Positions 9,641 through 19,356 of a DNA stretch of 64,000 nt are shown here, piece by piece. The notes under the pieces were generated by a model. That model saw only the letters and a list, made by a program, of their open reading frames with translations. It was not told where the DNA came from and searched no databases. Every line of letters begins with the position of its first letter. Within the stretch, counting starts at the first letter, position 1. Position numbers and translations under genes: made by a program. Origin of the DNA: Nocardioides nematodiphilus (lineage in GTDB: Bacteria; Actinomycetota; Actinomycetes; Propionibacteriales; Nocardioidaceae); contig NZ_JAIWOY010000002.1 of NCBI RefSeq assembly GCF_020216525.1, forward strand, positions 310,001 to 374,000, in the 5' to 3' direction.

Positions 9641-10287
9641 CACTCCCAGAGCTCCCCGCGGGCGCCGGCGCGACCGCGGACCAGCCGGGCGAAGGCCCAG
9701 GTCAGCGGTTGCCAGTCCTCGTCGGGGCCACTGTCCTCGGGGTGGAACTGCACGCCCCAGACCGTATCGGCCAGGCGCGCGGCCTGGATCTCACCGTTCT
9801 CGGTCTGGGCCAGCGCGACCCCGGCGGGAGGCAGCGTGGTGACGATCTCGCGGGTGGCGTGCCGCGCCCGGCTGTCACCGGCGATCCGGTCGAACAGCGG
9901 GTCGAGCAGCACCTCGCAGCCCCAGCCGATCTCGAGCAGGCCGCGCAGTTCGCCGTACGGGCTGGGGGCGACCTTCCCGCCGAGCGCGACGGCCGCCAGC
10001 TGGTGCCCCAGCCCGATGCCGAGCGTCGGCACGCCGAGTGTGGCCGCCTCCCGGATCCGGTCACGCAGGGTTGCGAGCCAGGGGGCCTCGTCCGACACCC
10101 GCGACTCCCCCGACTCCTGCAGCTCGCCGCCGAGCACGATCAGCCCGTGGTAGGCCCGCGGGCTGGGGATCGTGTCGGCGTCGTACGGACGGCGCTCGTC
10201 CACGGCGCACCCGGTCTCGCCCAGCCAACCGGCCATCGGGCCGATCGAGTGGGCGTCGTCGCTCACGACGACCAGGACGCGCGCCAT
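9640..10287 (-). CDS. Class I glutamine amidotransferase-like protein without the nucleophile Cys
   Basis: A 215-residue protein with a class I (triad) glutamine amidotransferase fold. The nucleophile elbow that normally reads G-[IV]-C-L-G-H-Q is here GIGLGHQ, with Gly92 in the Cys position (codon GGG). The other two triad residues are kept in VQFHPE (His182 and Glu184). It should therefore lack glutaminase activity, unless the base call is wrong. It starts 10 nt after the glnA stop and overlaps the glnE start, so it is embedded in the nitrogen operon. A role in glutamine sensing or in modulating GlnE/GlnA is inference only; amidotransferase homologues with intact Cys typically hydrolyse glutamine. 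Confidence 0.75.
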   Translation of the reverse strand: MARVLVVVSDDAHSIGPMAGWLGETGCAVDERRPYDADTIPSPRAYHGLIVLGGELQESGESRVSDEAPWLATLRDRIREAATLGVPTLGIGLGHQLAAVALGGKVAPSPYGELRGLLEIGWGCEVLLDPLFDRIAGDSRARHATREIVTTLPPAGVALAQTENGEIQAARLADTVWGVQFHPEDSGPDEDWQPLTWAFARLVRGRAGARGELWE

Positions 10288-10297
10288 CGCAGACGTC

Positions 10298-11641
10298 CTA
10301 GAGGACGGGCAGCATCCGGCTGCGCTCGAATGCGCTGACCTGCGCGCGGTACTCGGCCCACTCGGCGCGCTTGTTGCGCAGGAAGAAGTCGTAGACGTGC
10401 TCGCCCAGGGTCTCGGCGAGCAGCTCGGACTTCTCCGCGACCGCGATCGCCTCGTCGAGGCCGCGCGGCAGAGCGTCGATCCCGAGCGCGGTGCGCTCGC
10501 GGTCGGTGAGGGCCCACACGTCGTCCTCGGCCTCGGCCGGGAGCTCGTACTCCTCCTCGATGCCCTTCATGCCCGCCGCGAGGATGACCGCGAAGGCGAG
10601 GTAGGGGTTGCAGGCGGGGTCGAGCGTCCGGATCTCGATGCGGGTCGACTGGCCCTTGGAGGGCTTGTACATCGGGACCCGGATCATCGCGGAGCGGTTG
10701 TTGTGCCCCCACGAGATGAAGGCCGGAGCCTCGCCCTCGGCGACGATCCGCTTGTAGGAGTTGACCCACTGGTTCGTGACGACGCTGATCTCCGGGGCGT
10801 GCTTGAGCACGCCGGCGATGAACTGACGGCCGGTCTTCGACAGCTGGTACTGGGCACCCGCTTCGTAGAAGGCGTTGGTGTCGCCCTCGAACAGGCTGAC
10901 GTGGGTGTGCATGCCCGAGCCGGGGTGCTGGGTGAAGGGCTTGGGCATGAAGGTGGCCCATACGCCCTGGCTGAGCGCGACCTCACGGATGACCGTGCGG
11001 AAGGTCATGATGTTGTCGGCCGTCGAGAGCGCGTCGGCGTAGCGCAGGTCGATCTCCTGCTGGCCGGGGCCGCCCTCGTGGTGGGAGTACTCGACCGAGA
11101 TGCCCATCGCCTCGAGGTAGGTGATCGCCTCGCGCCGGAAGTCGGCGCCGAGCGCCTGGGTGGTGTGGTCGAAGTAGCCGCTGGAGTCGACCGGGATCGG
11201 CTCCTCGCCGTCCTTCGGCTCGTTCTTGAAGACGTAGAACTCGATCTCGGGGTGGGTGTAGAAGGTGAAGCCCTTCTCCGCCGCCTTCGAGAGGGTGCGC
11301 TTGAGCACGTAGCGCGGGTCCGCGTACGAGGGGCTGCCGTCGGGCATCACGATGTCGCAGAACATGCGGGCGGTCGACGGGCCGGGGCCCTGGTCGCGCC
11401 ACGGCAGCAGCTGGAAGGTGCTCGGGTCGGGCAGCGCGAGCATGTCCGACTCGGTGACGCGGGCGAAGCCCTCGATCGCGCTCCCGTCGAAGCCGATGCC
11501 CTCGGCGAACGCCCCCTCGAGCTCGGCCGGCGCCACCGCCACCGACTTGAGGAAGCCCAGCACGTCGGTGAACCACAACCGCACGAAGCGGACATCGCGC
11601 TCCTCGAGCGCCCTCAGGACGAAGTCCTCCTGCTTACCCAT
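10298..11641 (-). CDS. glnA: Type I glutamine synthetase, GlnA2-like
   Basis: A 447-residue glutamine synthetase starting MGKQEDFVLRALEERDVRFVRLWFTDVLG. It has the beta-grasp N-terminus, the GFDGSAIEGF active-site stretch, the HHEGGPGQQEID metal site and the ATP-site loop around FMPKPF. Length and adjacency to glnE match GlnA2 of other actinobacteria rather than the larger, better-studied GlnA1. A Tyr occurs at the region aligned with the adenylylation loop (EEYELP), but mycobacterial GlnA2 has been reported as not adenylylated, so control by GlnE is uncertain. It catalyses ATP-dependent formation of glutamine from glutamate and ammonia. Alternative upstream starts extend into non-coding sequence. 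Confidence 0.93.
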   Translation of the reverse strand: MGKQEDFVLRALEERDVRFVRLWFTDVLGFLKSVAVAPAELEGAFAEGIGFDGSAIEGFARVTESDMLALPDPSTFQLLPWRDQGPGPSTARMFCDIVMPDGSPSYADPRYVLKRTLSKAAEKGFTFYTHPEIEFYVFKNEPKDGEEPIPVDSSGYFDHTTQALGADFRREAITYLEAMGISVEYSHHEGGPGQQEIDLRYADALSTADNIMTFRTVIREVALSQGVWATFMPKPFTQHPGSGMHTHVSLFEGDTNAFYEAGAQYQLSKTGRQFIAGVLKHAPEISVVTNQWVNSYKRIVAEGEAPAFISWGHNNRSAMIRVPMYKPSKGQSTRIEIRTLDPACNPYLAFAVILAAGMKGIEEEYELPAEAEDDVWALTDRERTALGIDALPRGLDEAIAVAEKSELLAETLGEHVYDFFLRNKRAEWAEYRAQVSAFERSRMLPVL

Positions 11642-11712
11642 GGGCGTGAGCCTAGTGGGACGACCCCCGACGCCATGCGAAGTCCTCCGTAGTTGGGCGC
11701 GCGTCGTATGCC

Positions 11713-11735
11713 GATGCGGGACCACGGCCCGCATC
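11713..11735 (-). terminator. Possible terminator hairpin after kdgK
   Basis: An 8-bp perfect stem GATGCGGG / CCCGCATC around a 7-nt loop, about 90 nt downstream of the kdgK stop (minus strand) and before the glnA promoter region. There is no T-tract. It could instead be a control element of glnA. Confidence 0.35.
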
Positions 11736-11823
11736 TCTTGCGCTACGTGCGAGACCCGGCTTGCCAACAGCCTGCTCCGCGCGCAGGTCTCGAAGCCGGC
11801 CCGGCAGCTGCGCTGACGGAGCG

Positions 11824-12747
11824 CTACATCGCCGCAGCGAGGTGCGCGCGGATCTGCTCCAGACTCGGCACGAGCCCGGTGCCGCCACGGCCTCCGAGGA
11901 CCAGCGACGCGGCTGACATGCCGAGTCGTACGGCTTCGTCCAGCGTGTCCCCGAGCACGAGCCGTGCGGTGAGCGTGCCCGCGAGGGAGTCACCGGCGCC
12001 GGTCTGGTCGACGAGCCGGACCGCCGGCACGGCGGGCAGGTCCCGGACGCCGTCCGCGTCCGCCACCACCGCGCCGTCGGCACCGCGGGTGACGACCGCG
12101 GCCTCGGCGCCGAGACCGAGCAGGATCCGCGCGGCCTGGTGCGGGTCGACCGTGTCGAGCAGCACCGACGACTCCCCCGGCGCCGCCGGGGTGACGACCC
12201 GGGCCCGGGGCGCGAGCATCCGCAGCACGCCGGCCGCCTCCTCGGAGGTGGTCAGCCGCGGCCGGTAGTTGGGGTCGTAGACCAGGCACGCGGCCCGGTT
12301 CGCGACCTCCACCACGGCCGCCCGCGCCGAGGCCGAGAGCGCCGCGGTGACACCTGACGTCAGGACCGCGCCGACCGACTCGAGCCCCCCTGCGGCGACG
12401 TCGTCGGGGCCGATCGTGGAGCCCGCGCTACCGCGGCGCAGGTAGACGAACTCACGTCCGCCGGTGGGGTCGGCGTGCACGACGTACGCCCCCTGCTGGC
12501 CGGACACCCGGCGCACGAGGGAGGTGTCGATCCCGAGCACGCCGAGGCGCTCCTCGATCACGTCACCGAGCTCGTCGTCGGCGATCCGCGTCAGGATCGC
12601 CGTGCGCGCTCCGGCCGCCGCCGAGGCGGCCGCCGCGTTGAGCGCATCACCCGAGACGCCGAGGGTGAGCGGAACGCCATCGGAGAGGGCGGCGTCGGAG
12701 GCGAGCTCCACGAGGATCTCGCCGACCACCACCACATCGCGGGACAT
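11824..12747 (-). CDS. kdgK: PfkB-family sugar kinase, probable 2-keto-3-deoxygluconate kinase
   Basis: A 307-residue ribokinase/PfkB family protein: N-terminal VVVVGEILVELAS, substrate-side motifs, and the C-terminal signature DQTGAGDSLAGTL with the catalytic Asp. The ATG at 12747 follows AAAGGAG at 8 nt; longer starts have no support. It is transcribed away from the uronate cluster across a shared operator, and the cluster encodes the three enzymes that turn glucuronate into 2-keto-3-deoxygluconate. A KDG kinase is the missing next step, so the specific call is from context; PfkB sequence alone does not fix the substrate. Confidence 0.8.
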   Translation of the reverse strand: MSRDVVVVGEILVELASDAALSDGVPLTLGVSGDALNAAAASAAAGARTAILTRIADDELGDVIEERLGVLGIDTSLVRRVSGQQGAYVVHADPTGGREFVYLRRGSAGSTIGPDDVAAGGLESVGAVLTSGVTAALSASARAAVVEVANRAACLVYDPNYRPRLTTSEEAAGVLRMLAPRARVVTPAAPGESSVLLDTVDPHQAARILLGLGAEAAVVTRGADGAVVADADGVRDLPAVPAVRLVDQTGAGDSLAGTLTARLVLGDTLDEAVRLGMSAASLVLGGRGGTGLVPSLEQIRAHLAAAM

Positions 12748-12805
12748 CACTGCGCTCCTTTGCCTGGGACTCGATGGCACCATTGATCCAGCCGCCAGGA
12801 CCTGA

Positions 12806-12821
12806 CGGCAAGCGGTTGCCG
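12806..12821. promoter_or_regulatory. LacI-type operator 1 of the uronate regulon
   Basis: Palindrome CGGCAAGCGGTTGCCG (arms CGGCAA/TTGCCG, CpG-containing centre), in the 151-bp gap between the divergent kdgK and the LacI regulator. With the bases that follow (to 12828) it forms a 23-bp element that recurs in inverted orientation before uxaC with one mismatch. Shape and placement match LacI/GalR family operators. Confidence 0.75.
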
Positions 12822-12898
12822 GGAGTTGCCGCACGCCGTAGCGTCCCCGTCATCCGCGCCAGAACGCGCCACGACCGCCGTGCCGACTCGGAGGCATC

Positions 12899-13978
12899 AT
12901 GAGCGACAAGACCCCGACGATCTACGACGTCGCCCGAGCGGCGGGCGTCGCGCCGTCCACGGTGTCGCGAGCCTTCTCCCGGCCCGATCGGGTCAACGTG
13001 GACACCGCTGCGATGATCCGCGCGACGGCCGCCGCCCTGGGCTATCGCACCAATCCGCTGGCCCGCGCGCTGCCTACCGGGCAGACGTCGATGATCGCGC
13101 TGGCCACCGCCGACATCACCAACCCGTACTACTTCGAGATCATCCGCGGCGCCCAGGACGCGGCGGCGGAGCGCGGCTACACCACCCTGCTGTCGGACGC
13201 GCAGGAGTCGGTGACCCGCGAGCGGGAGTCGATCGAGCGGGCGATCCCGACCGTCGAGGGGATCGTGCTGGCGAGCACGCGGATGTCGGACAGTGCGATC
13301 CGGATGGTGGCCAAGCAGCGGCCGTTGATCGTGATCAACCGCGACATCACCGACGTGCCGCACGTGGTCGCCGACCACGCGATGTCCGTACGCCAGGCCG
13401 TCGACCACCTCGTCGGGCTGGGCCACCGCCACATCACCTACCTCTCAGGCCCGGACGCGGCGTGGGTCAACGCGATGCGGTGGCGCGCGCTGCGCTCCTA
13501 CGCCGCCGAGCACGAGGTGCAGGTACGCCGGGTCGGGCCGTATCCCCCGACCGCGACCGGCGGGCGGCAGGCGGCCGAGGAGTTCCGCGACCACCGCACC
13601 AGCGCCGTGATCGCGTACAACGACCTGCTCGCGATCGGCTTCATCCGCCGCCTCGTCTCCTTCGGGGCACGGGTGCCGCAGGACGTCAGCGTGGTCGGCT
13701 TCGACAACATCTTCGTCACCCAGCTGACCTCCCCGGAGATCACCAGCGTCGCTCCCCCGCTGCGCACACTGGGCTCGATGGCGGTGCACAACCTGCTCGC
13801 CCTGATCGGCGGCGCGAGCCCCACGACCGGGCGTCCCCTCGCGCTCCCGACCCGGCTGTACGCACGGGGCTCGACCGGTGCCGCGCCGACCCGCCGCCGA
13901 GCGTGGCGGAGCGTCACGTCGCCGGCGCCGCGAGAGTCCGCGACAACTCCCGGCAACCGATTGCCGTCGCCCGACTGA
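12899..13978 (+). CDS. LacI-family transcriptional regulator of the uronate locus
   Basis: A 359-residue regulator with the LacI helix-turn-helix at the N-terminus (TIYDVARAAGVAPSTVSRAF, hinge about residues 45-60) and a periplasmic-binding-protein-like sensor domain (IALATADITNPYYFEIIRGA; VVGFDNIFVTQLTSPEITSV near the end). The C-terminal 35 residues are low-complexity, and the DNA encoding them contains a second copy of the putative operator, just before uxaC. It probably represses kdgK and the uxaC operon and itself, with a uronate or pathway intermediate as inducer (inference). Confidence 0.9.
   Translation: MSDKTPTIYDVARAAGVAPSTVSRAFSRPDRVNVDTAAMIRATAAALGYRTNPLARALPTGQTSMIALATADITNPYYFEIIRGAQDAAAERGYTTLLSDAQESVTRERESIERAIPTVEGIVLASTRMSDSAIRMVAKQRPLIVINRDITDVPHVVADHAMSVRQAVDHLVGLGHRHITYLSGPDAAWVNAMRWRALRSYAAEHEVQVRRVGPYPPTATGGRQAAEEFRDHRTSAVIAYNDLLAIGFIRRLVSFGARVPQDVSVVGFDNIFVTQLTSPEITSVAPPLRTLGSMAVHNLLALIGGASPTTGRPLALPTRLYARGSTGAAPTRRRAWRSVTSPAPRESATTPGNRLPSPD
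13951..13966. promoter_or_regulatory. LacI-type operator 2, inside the 3' end of the regulator gene
   Basis: Palindrome CGGCAACCGATTGCCG ends 30 bp before the uxaC start codon and lies within the last codons of the LacI-family gene. Extended leftwards to 13944, its reverse strand matches operator 1 at 22 of 23 positions. This implies a promoter for uxaC inside the end of the regulator gene. Confidence 0.75.
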
Positions 13979-13996
13979 GTCACGTTCGATGGCGGC

Positions 13997-15409
13997 ATGC
14001 CGAGCCCGCTGCGACTGCACCCCGACCGGCTGCTGCCCAGCGATCCCTCCGTCCGGGCCGTCGCCCGTGAGCTCTACGGCGCGGTGCGGGACCTGCCGAT
14101 CGTCTCGCCGCACGGGCACGTGCCGGCGTCGCTGCTGGCCGACGACGCGCCGTTCGGCGACCCCGCCTCGCTGCTGGTCACCCCCGATCACTACGTGACC
14201 CGGCTGTTGCACGCCAACGGTGTCGCCCTGGCAGACCTGGGCGTGGGCCGTGGACCGCTGAGCGAGGCCGACTCGAGGGCGGTCTGGCGGCTGCTGTGCA
14301 AGCACTGGTCGCTCTTCGCCGGCACCCCCGTGCGGTTCTGGCTGGAGGCCGAGCTCGGTGAGATCTTCGAGGTCGCTGAGCGCCCGTCCGCGGAGAACGC
14401 GGATGCGCTCTACGACCGGATCGCGGCCTGCCTCGAGCGCCCGGAGTTCCGGCCGCGGGCGCTGCTCGAGCGGTTCGGGATCGAGTTCCTGGCGACCACC
14501 GACGACCCGTGCGACGACCTGGCCGCGCACCGGGCGCTGGCCGACGACCCGACGTTCGGCGCCCGGGTGGCGCCGACGTTCCGCCCCGACCGCTACCTCG
14601 AGCCCGAGCGCGCCACCTGGCGTACGGACGTCGCGCGCCTCGGCGAGGTCGCGGGGATCGAGACCGGCGACTACGCCGGCTACCTCGCCGCGCTGGAGGC
14701 ACGACGGCGCCACTTCATCGCCCACGGGGCGGTCTCGACCGACCACGGGCACGCGGACGCCGTCGTCGAGACGCTCGCCGAGACCGAGGCCGCGCGCATC
14801 TATGCCGCCGCGCTGGCCGGCACGGCGACCCCCGCCGAGGCGCTCGCCTTCCGCCGCCACATGCTCCTCGAGATGGCCCGGATGTCGTGCGACGACGGCT
14901 TGGTGATGACGCTGCACCCCGGTTCGTACCGCAACCATCACACCGCCTCGTTCGACACGTACGGGACGGACATCGGCTGCGACATCCCGCAGACCACCGA
15001 GTTCACCGCGGCCCTGCGGCCCTTGCTGGAGCGCTTCGGCACCCACCCCGACCTGCGGCTCATCCTCTTCACCCTCGATGAGACGGTCTGGTCGCGCGAG
15101 CTGGCGCCGCTGGCCGGCTTCTACCCGTCGGTCTACGTGGGCGCGCCGTGGTGGTTCCTCGACGCCCCGGACGCGATCCGGCGCTTCCGCGCGGCGGTGA
15201 CCGAGACGATCGGCTTCAGCCGCACCTCCGGCTTCATCGACGACACCCGCGCCTTCTGCTCCATCCCTGCCCGGCACGACATGGCCCGGCGCCTCGACGC
15301 CGGCTACCTGGCGGGCCTGGTCGCCGAGCACCGCCTCGACCTCGACGAGGCGCTGGAGACCGCGGTGGCCCTGGTCGCCGAGCAGCCACGCAAGGCGTTC
15401 CGGCTGTGA
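13997..15409 (+). CDS. uxaC: Glucuronate isomerase
   Basis: A 470-residue protein of the UxaC family: N-terminal IVSPHGHV metal-binding motif, [37 protein letters not shown] region and the C-terminal [21 protein letters not shown]. UxaC interconverts glucuronate and fructuronate (or galacturonate and tagaturonate) in the cytoplasm. The gene starts 18 nt after the LacI regulator, has only a weak ribosome site, and overlaps the next gene (GTGA), so uxaC, the reductase and manD form one operon. Confidence 0.93.
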   Translation: MPSPLRLHPDRLLPSDPSVRAVARELYGAVRDLPIVSPHGHVPASLLADDAPFGDPASLLVTPDHYVTRLLHANGVALADLGVGRGPLSEADSRAVWRLLCKHWSLFAGTPVRFWLEAELGEIFEVAERPSAENADALYDRIAACLERPEFRPRALLERFGIEFLATTDDPCDDLAAHRALADDPTFGARVAPTFRPDRYLEPERATWRTDVARLGEVAGIETGDYAGYLAALEARRRHFIAHGAVSTDHGHADAVVETLAETEAARIYAAALAGTATPAEALAFRRHMLLEMARMSCDDGLVMTLHPGSYRNHHTASFDTYGTDIGCDIPQTTEFTAALRPLLERFGTHPDLRLILFTLDETVWSRELAPLAGFYPSVYVGAPWWFLDAPDAIRRFRAAVTETIGFSRTSGFIDDTRAFCSIPARHDMARRLDAGYLAGLVAEHRLDLDEALETAVALVAEQPRKAFRL

Positions 15410-16788
15410 GCCGCCCCCTGACCCGCGCCGCGACCGGCCACGTGGCCCCGCCGATCGCCGCTGTCCACCTGGGCCTCGGCGCCTTCTTCCGCGCCCACCA
15501 GGCGGTCTACACCGCACTGGCGCCGGACGCCGACGCATGGGGCTACGCCGCCTTCACCGGGCGCAGCTCCGGGCTCGCCGAGCAGCTGCAGCGCCAGGAC
15601 GGGCTCTACACGCTGCTCCAGCGGGCGCCCGGCGGCGACGAGGCCACCGTGGTCGGCTCGGTGGCGCGCGCCTACGCCGGTGGCGACACCGACTCCTGGA
15701 TCTCGACCGTCGCCGATCCCGGCGTACGGCTGATGACGCTCACCGTGACCGAGTCGGCCTATCGCCGCGGCCCGGCCGGTGGACTCGACCTCGCAGCCGA
15801 GGATGTGAAGGCCGATCTGGCCGACCTGCAGCGCGACCCTCCTCGCGCGTGCCGGTCCGTCCCCGGCCGTCTGGTCGCCGGCCTCGCCGCCCGGGCTCGG
15901 GCGGGCGGCGGGGCCCTGGCGATCGTGCCGTGCGACAACCTGCCCGACAACGGGAAGGTCGTGCGCCGGGTCGTGCTGGAGCTGGCCGCGGAGGCCGCCG
16001 CCGGCGGCGATCGCGACCTGCCCGCCTGGATCACCGCGCACGTCTCCTTCGTCAGCACCGAGGTCGACCGGATCACCCCGCGCACCACGCCGGCCGACAT
16101 CGAGGCGGTGCGCCGGGCGACCGGACGCGACGACGCCTGCCCGGTGGTCACCGAGCCCTTCACCGAGTGGACCCTGGCCGGCGACTTCCCCGGTGGGCGC
16201 CCGGCATGGGAGGCCGCCGGCGCGAGGTTCGTCGAGGACGTCACGCCGTACGAGACGCGCAAGCTGTGGCTGCTCAACGGCGCGCACTCGCTGCTCGCCT
16301 ACGCCGGCAGCGCGCTGGGCCACACCACCGTCGCGGAGGCGATCGCCGACCCGCGCTGCCGCTCGTGGGTCGAGGCGTGGTGGGACGAGGCCGGCGACCA
16401 CCTCACCCTGCCGGCCGAGGCGCTGGCCGGCTACCGCGTGGCGCTGGCCGAGAGGTTCGCCAACCCGGCGATCCGGCACCTGCTGTCCCAGATCGCGATG
16501 GACGGCTCGCAGAAGCTGCCCGTACGGATCGTGCCGACGCTCCTGGCCGAGCGCCTCGCCGGACGGACGGACACCGCCGGCGCCCGCGTCCTCGGCGCCT
16601 GGATCGCGCACCTGCGCGGCGCCGGGGCTCCGGTCAGCGACCCGCGCGCCGACGAGCTGGTCGCGCTGTCGACCGGCCGCACCGCCGACGCCGTCCCCCG
16701 GGTGCTCGCCGCACTCGACCCCCGACTCGCCGACGACCAGGAGCTGGTCGCCGCCATCACCGCGCACACCGAGGAGCTCTCCCGATGA
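15406..16788 (+). CDS. uxuB: Mannitol dehydrogenase family protein, probable fructuronate reductase
   Basis: A 460-residue protein starting at a GTG that overlaps the uxaC stop. It has the N-terminal Rossmann motif [14 protein letters not shown] of the long-chain mannitol dehydrogenase family, the CDNLPDNG motif and the catalytic [10 protein letters not shown] motif with the active-site Lys. The family covers mannitol dehydrogenase, tagaturonate reductase and fructuronate reductase (UxuB); between uxaC and a mannonate dehydratase, reduction of fructuronate to mannonate is the fitting role. It overlaps manD by ATGA. Confidence 0.88.
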   Translation: MSRPLTRAATGHVAPPIAAVHLGLGAFFRAHQAVYTALAPDADAWGYAAFTGRSSGLAEQLQRQDGLYTLLQRAPGGDEATVVGSVARAYAGGDTDSWISTVADPGVRLMTLTVTESAYRRGPAGGLDLAAEDVKADLADLQRDPPRACRSVPGRLVAGLAARARAGGGALAIVPCDNLPDNGKVVRRVVLELAAEAAAGGDRDLPAWITAHVSFVSTEVDRITPRTTPADIEAVRRATGRDDACPVVTEPFTEWTLAGDFPGGRPAWEAAGARFVEDVTPYETRKLWLLNGAHSLLAYAGSALGHTTVAEAIADPRCRSWVEAWWDEAGDHLTLPAEALAGYRVALAERFANPAIRHLLSQIAMDGSQKLPVRIVPTLLAERLAGRTDTAGARVLGAWIAHLRGAGAPVSDPRADELVALSTGRTADAVPRVLAALDPRLADDQELVAAITAHTEELSR

Positions 16789-18005
16789 GGATCACCGACG
16801 TCCAGGTCATCGTGACCTGTCCGGGCCGCAACTTCGTCACCGTCCGGATCACCACCGACGACGGCGTCACCGGCGTCGGCGACGCGACCCTCAACGGCCG
16901 CGAGCTCGCGGTCGCCTCCTACCTCCAGGACCACCTCGCCGCCCAGCTCATCGGACGCGACCCGCTGCGCATCGACGACATCTGGCACTACCTCTACCGC
17001 GGTGCGTACTGGCGTCGCGGGCCGGTCACGATGACCGCGATCGCCGGCGTCGACACCGCCCTGTGGGACATCAAGGGCAAGGTCGCCGGCCTGCCGGTCT
17101 ACCAGCTGCTCGGCGGGCGGGCACGCGACGGGATCACCGTGTACGGGCACGCCTCGGGAGCCACCGTCGAGGAGACCGTCGAGGCCGCGGCCGGCTACCT
17201 GTCCCGCGGCTATCGCGCGGTCCGCCTCCAGTCCTCGATCCCGGGGCTCGACTCGACGTACGGCATCGGCGGCGTCGCGGCGGCGGGTGCGCACGCCTAC
17301 GAGCCGGCCGACGCCGCGCTGCCGACCGAGAACGTGTGGGACACCGACGCGTATCTCGCGCACGTCCCCTCGCTCTTCGAGGTGGCCCGGCGCGAGCTGG
17401 GGCCGACGCCGCGACTGCTGCACGACGTGCACCACCGGCTCACCCCCAACGAGGCGGCGCGACTCGGCAAGGAGCTCGAGCCCTTCCACCTCACCTGGAT
17501 GGAGGACCCGGTGCCCGCCGAGATGCAGGACGGCTACCGGCACCTGCGTCACCACACCACCACCCCGATCGCGACCGGCGAGGTCTTCTCCTCGATCTAC
17601 GACTGCCAGACGCTGATCACCGAGCGGCTCATCGACTACATCCGCACCACCGTCGTCCACGCCGGCGGCATCACCCATCTGCGGCGGATCTTCGACCTGG
17701 CCGCGCTCTACGACATCCGCTCGGGCTCGCACGGCGCCACCGACCTCTCACCGGTCTGCCTGGCCGCCGCGCTCCAGGTCGACACCGCGATCCCGAACTT
17801 CGGGCTGCAGGAGTACATGCCGCACACCCCGGAGACCGACGAGGTCTTCCCGCACTCCTACCGCTTCGAGGACGGCCTGATGTACGCCTCCGAGGAGCCG
17901 GGCCTGGGCGTCGACATCGATCTGGAGAAGGCGGCGCTGTACCCGTACAAGCCCGCCTCGCTGCCGGTGAACCGGCTGCGCGACGGGACGATGTTCCACT
18001 GGTGA
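16785..18005 (+). CDS. manD: D-mannonate dehydratase, enolase superfamily (ManD type)
   Basis: A 406-residue enolase-superfamily protein starting [18 protein letters not shown]. It contains the capping domain ([15 protein letters not shown]), [24 protein letters not shown], the metal ligands in LLHDVHHRL and TWMEDPVP, and the TGEVFSS and [10 protein letters not shown] stretches characteristic of ManD. It would dehydrate mannonate to 2-keto-3-deoxygluconate, feeding the divergently encoded kinase. The usual UxuA of enterics is unrelated in fold, so this is a non-orthologous replacement. The stop is 1 nt from the convergent stop of the next gene. Confidence 0.9.
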   Translation: MRITDVQVIVTCPGRNFVTVRITTDDGVTGVGDATLNGRELAVASYLQDHLAAQLIGRDPLRIDDIWHYLYRGAYWRRGPVTMTAIAGVDTALWDIKGKVAGLPVYQLLGGRARDGITVYGHASGATVEETVEAAAGYLSRGYRAVRLQSSIPGLDSTYGIGGVAAAGAHAYEPADAALPTENVWDTDAYLAHVPSLFEVARRELGPTPRLLHDVHHRLTPNEAARLGKELEPFHLTWMEDPVPAEMQDGYRHLRHHTTTPIATGEVFSSIYDCQTLITERLIDYIRTTVVHAGGITHLRRIFDLAALYDIRSGSHGATDLSPVCLAAALQVDTAIPNFGLQEYMPHTPETDEVFPHSYRFEDGLMYASEEPGLGVDIDLEKAALYPYKPASLPVNRLRDGTMFHW

Positions 18006-18006
18006 C

Positions 18007-18711
18007 CTAGGTTGCCAGCAGCACCAGCGAGCCGAGCGCGACCAGCCACGACACGAAGCTGCCGACCAGGAAGTACTCGGTCACCTCGTCGATGCTCGGC
18101 CCCTCCTCGCCGCGGAAGGACTGCAGCTCGGGCCAGCGGATCAGGCCCTTGGCCGCGATCACCAGCCCGGCCGCGGTGGTCTGGCCCGCGAGCCCGAGGC
18201 CGAGGATGACCAGGCGCTCCATCGGCCCCAGCAGGCGACCGCCCTTCAGCGAGCGTCCGGTGCCGGGCGGGGTCGAGCCGGTGAGCGTCAGGACGATCCG
18301 CACGATGGCGTTGCCGGTGGTGAGCTGGGTGAGCAGCACGCCGAGCACCAGCAGGGCACGATCGGCGTCGACGCCGTGCAGCAGCGGCAGCCGCGCGTCA
18401 TCCAGCCAGTCGCCGACCAGCCCGCCTGCCTCGGAGGCGCCGGCAGCGAAGAGGATCGCCAGGGCGACGGCGCCGGCCAGGACGGAGATCGCGGACCGCG
18501 GCCGGTGCGGTGAGAGCAGGGACCAGGCGAGCACGACGGCGACGCCGACCACCATCGCCGCGATGTCGGCGAACGAGGTCAGCCCGGCGAACAGCCCGAG
18601 CACGACCAGCGCGATCGCGCCGACGCCGCCGGGCAGCAGCGCTCGGGCGCCGGCCGAGCGGACGAGGTCGGCCGTGCCGACCCCGATGAGCAGCAGCGCG
18701 AGCCAGCTCAT
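18007..18711 (-). CDS. SatE-like (DUF3307-type) membrane protein
   Basis: A 234-residue protein with about six hydrophobic segments and a conserved C-terminal stretch (LLGPMERLVILGLGLAG, VIAAKGLIRWPEL, EYFLVGSFVSWL) resembling the end of DUF3307/SatE proteins. It overlaps the stop of the satD-like gene by ATGA, so the two are co-translated. In streptococci satD-satE sit together near ffh and are linked to acid stress; the biochemical function is unknown. The assignment rests on motif memory and gene pairing, not on a search. Confidence 0.65.
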   Translation of the reverse strand: MSWLALLLIGVGTADLVRSAGARALLPGGVGAIALVVLGLFAGLTSFADIAAMVVGVAVVLAWSLLSPHRPRSAISVLAGAVALAILFAAGASEAGGLVGDWLDDARLPLLHGVDADRALLVLGVLLTQLTTGNAIVRIVLTLTGSTPPGTGRSLKGGRLLGPMERLVILGLGLAGQTTAAGLVIAAKGLIRWPELQSFRGEEGPSIDEVTEYFLVGSFVSWLVALGSLVLLAT

Positions 18712-19343
18712 CGCACGGCTCCCAGGCGGCGGTCGGCCTCGGCCAGCACCGCGAGGCCGTCGCGGCGGATCCGCTGGGAGACCGCCGAGGGACTGACGCC
18801 GAGGTCGTGGGCGAGGTCGCGCTGGCTCATGTCTCGGAGCATGCCATCGAGCACCGACAGCGATGCGGGCGCCAGGCCGGCCAGCAGCTCGTCGCGGGTC
18901 ATCAGCGCAGCGTTGACCATCGCCGGATCAGCGCCGTCCGCGACGCCGGAGGCGCGCTCGTACGCGGTGCGCAGGCGGCGCAGCGACGGATCCGCCTCGT
19001 AGCGGGAGACGGTCTCGATCGCCGCCCGCGCGGCCCACCATCCCGGGCCGTCCTCGACGCGCGGCGACTCCTCGAGCACCTCGACGGCTCCCCAGCCGAT
19101 GCCGTGGCGCACCTCCACCTCGGGCGCGAGCCAGAGCCGCAGCCGCAGGGTCGCGGCCACGGCGGCGCCGACCGACGCGAAGCAGCCCTGGTACTCGTCG
19201 CCGACCGTCACGCGCAGGGGCGTGGTCGGGTCCAGCTCGGCATTGACCCGCTCGAGCACGGTCGTGAGCCGGGCATGGAGCGTCGCCCGGCTCGCCTCCT
19301 TGCGGGAGCCGACCACATCCCCGATCACGGTCGCCTGAGTCAT
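18708..19343 (-). CDS. SatD family protein with C-terminal helix-turn-helix
   Basis: A 211-residue protein with the SatD N-terminus (TQATVIGDVVGSRK, VTVGDEYQGCFASV) and a C-terminal helix-turn-helix (MSQRDLAHDLGVSPSAVSQRIRRDGL). A GTG one codon upstream of the chosen ATG is possible. It precedes the membrane gene with a 4-nt overlap. An inverted repeat lies 13 nt upstream of the start, suggesting self-regulation. SatD proteins are thought to be regulatory, but the ligand is unknown. Confidence 0.75.
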   Translation of the reverse strand: MTQATVIGDVVGSRKEASRATLHARLTTVLERVNAELDPTTPLRVTVGDEYQGCFASVGAAVAATLRLRLWLAPEVEVRHGIGWGAVEVLEESPRVEDGPGWWAARAAIETVSRYEADPSLRRLRTAYERASGVADGADPAMVNAALMTRDELLAGLAPASLSVLDGMLRDMSQRDLAHDLGVSPSAVSQRIRRDGLAVLAEADRRLGAVR

Positions 19344-19356
19344 CACGTGAAGATAC

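Noticed and set aside
7496..10153. Very long plus-strand open frame (885 codons) opposite glnE
   Set aside because: Antisense shadow of a recognised gene: Arg/Gly/Asp/Val/Gln-biased composition with no domain, typical of high-GC coding DNA read on the wrong strand.
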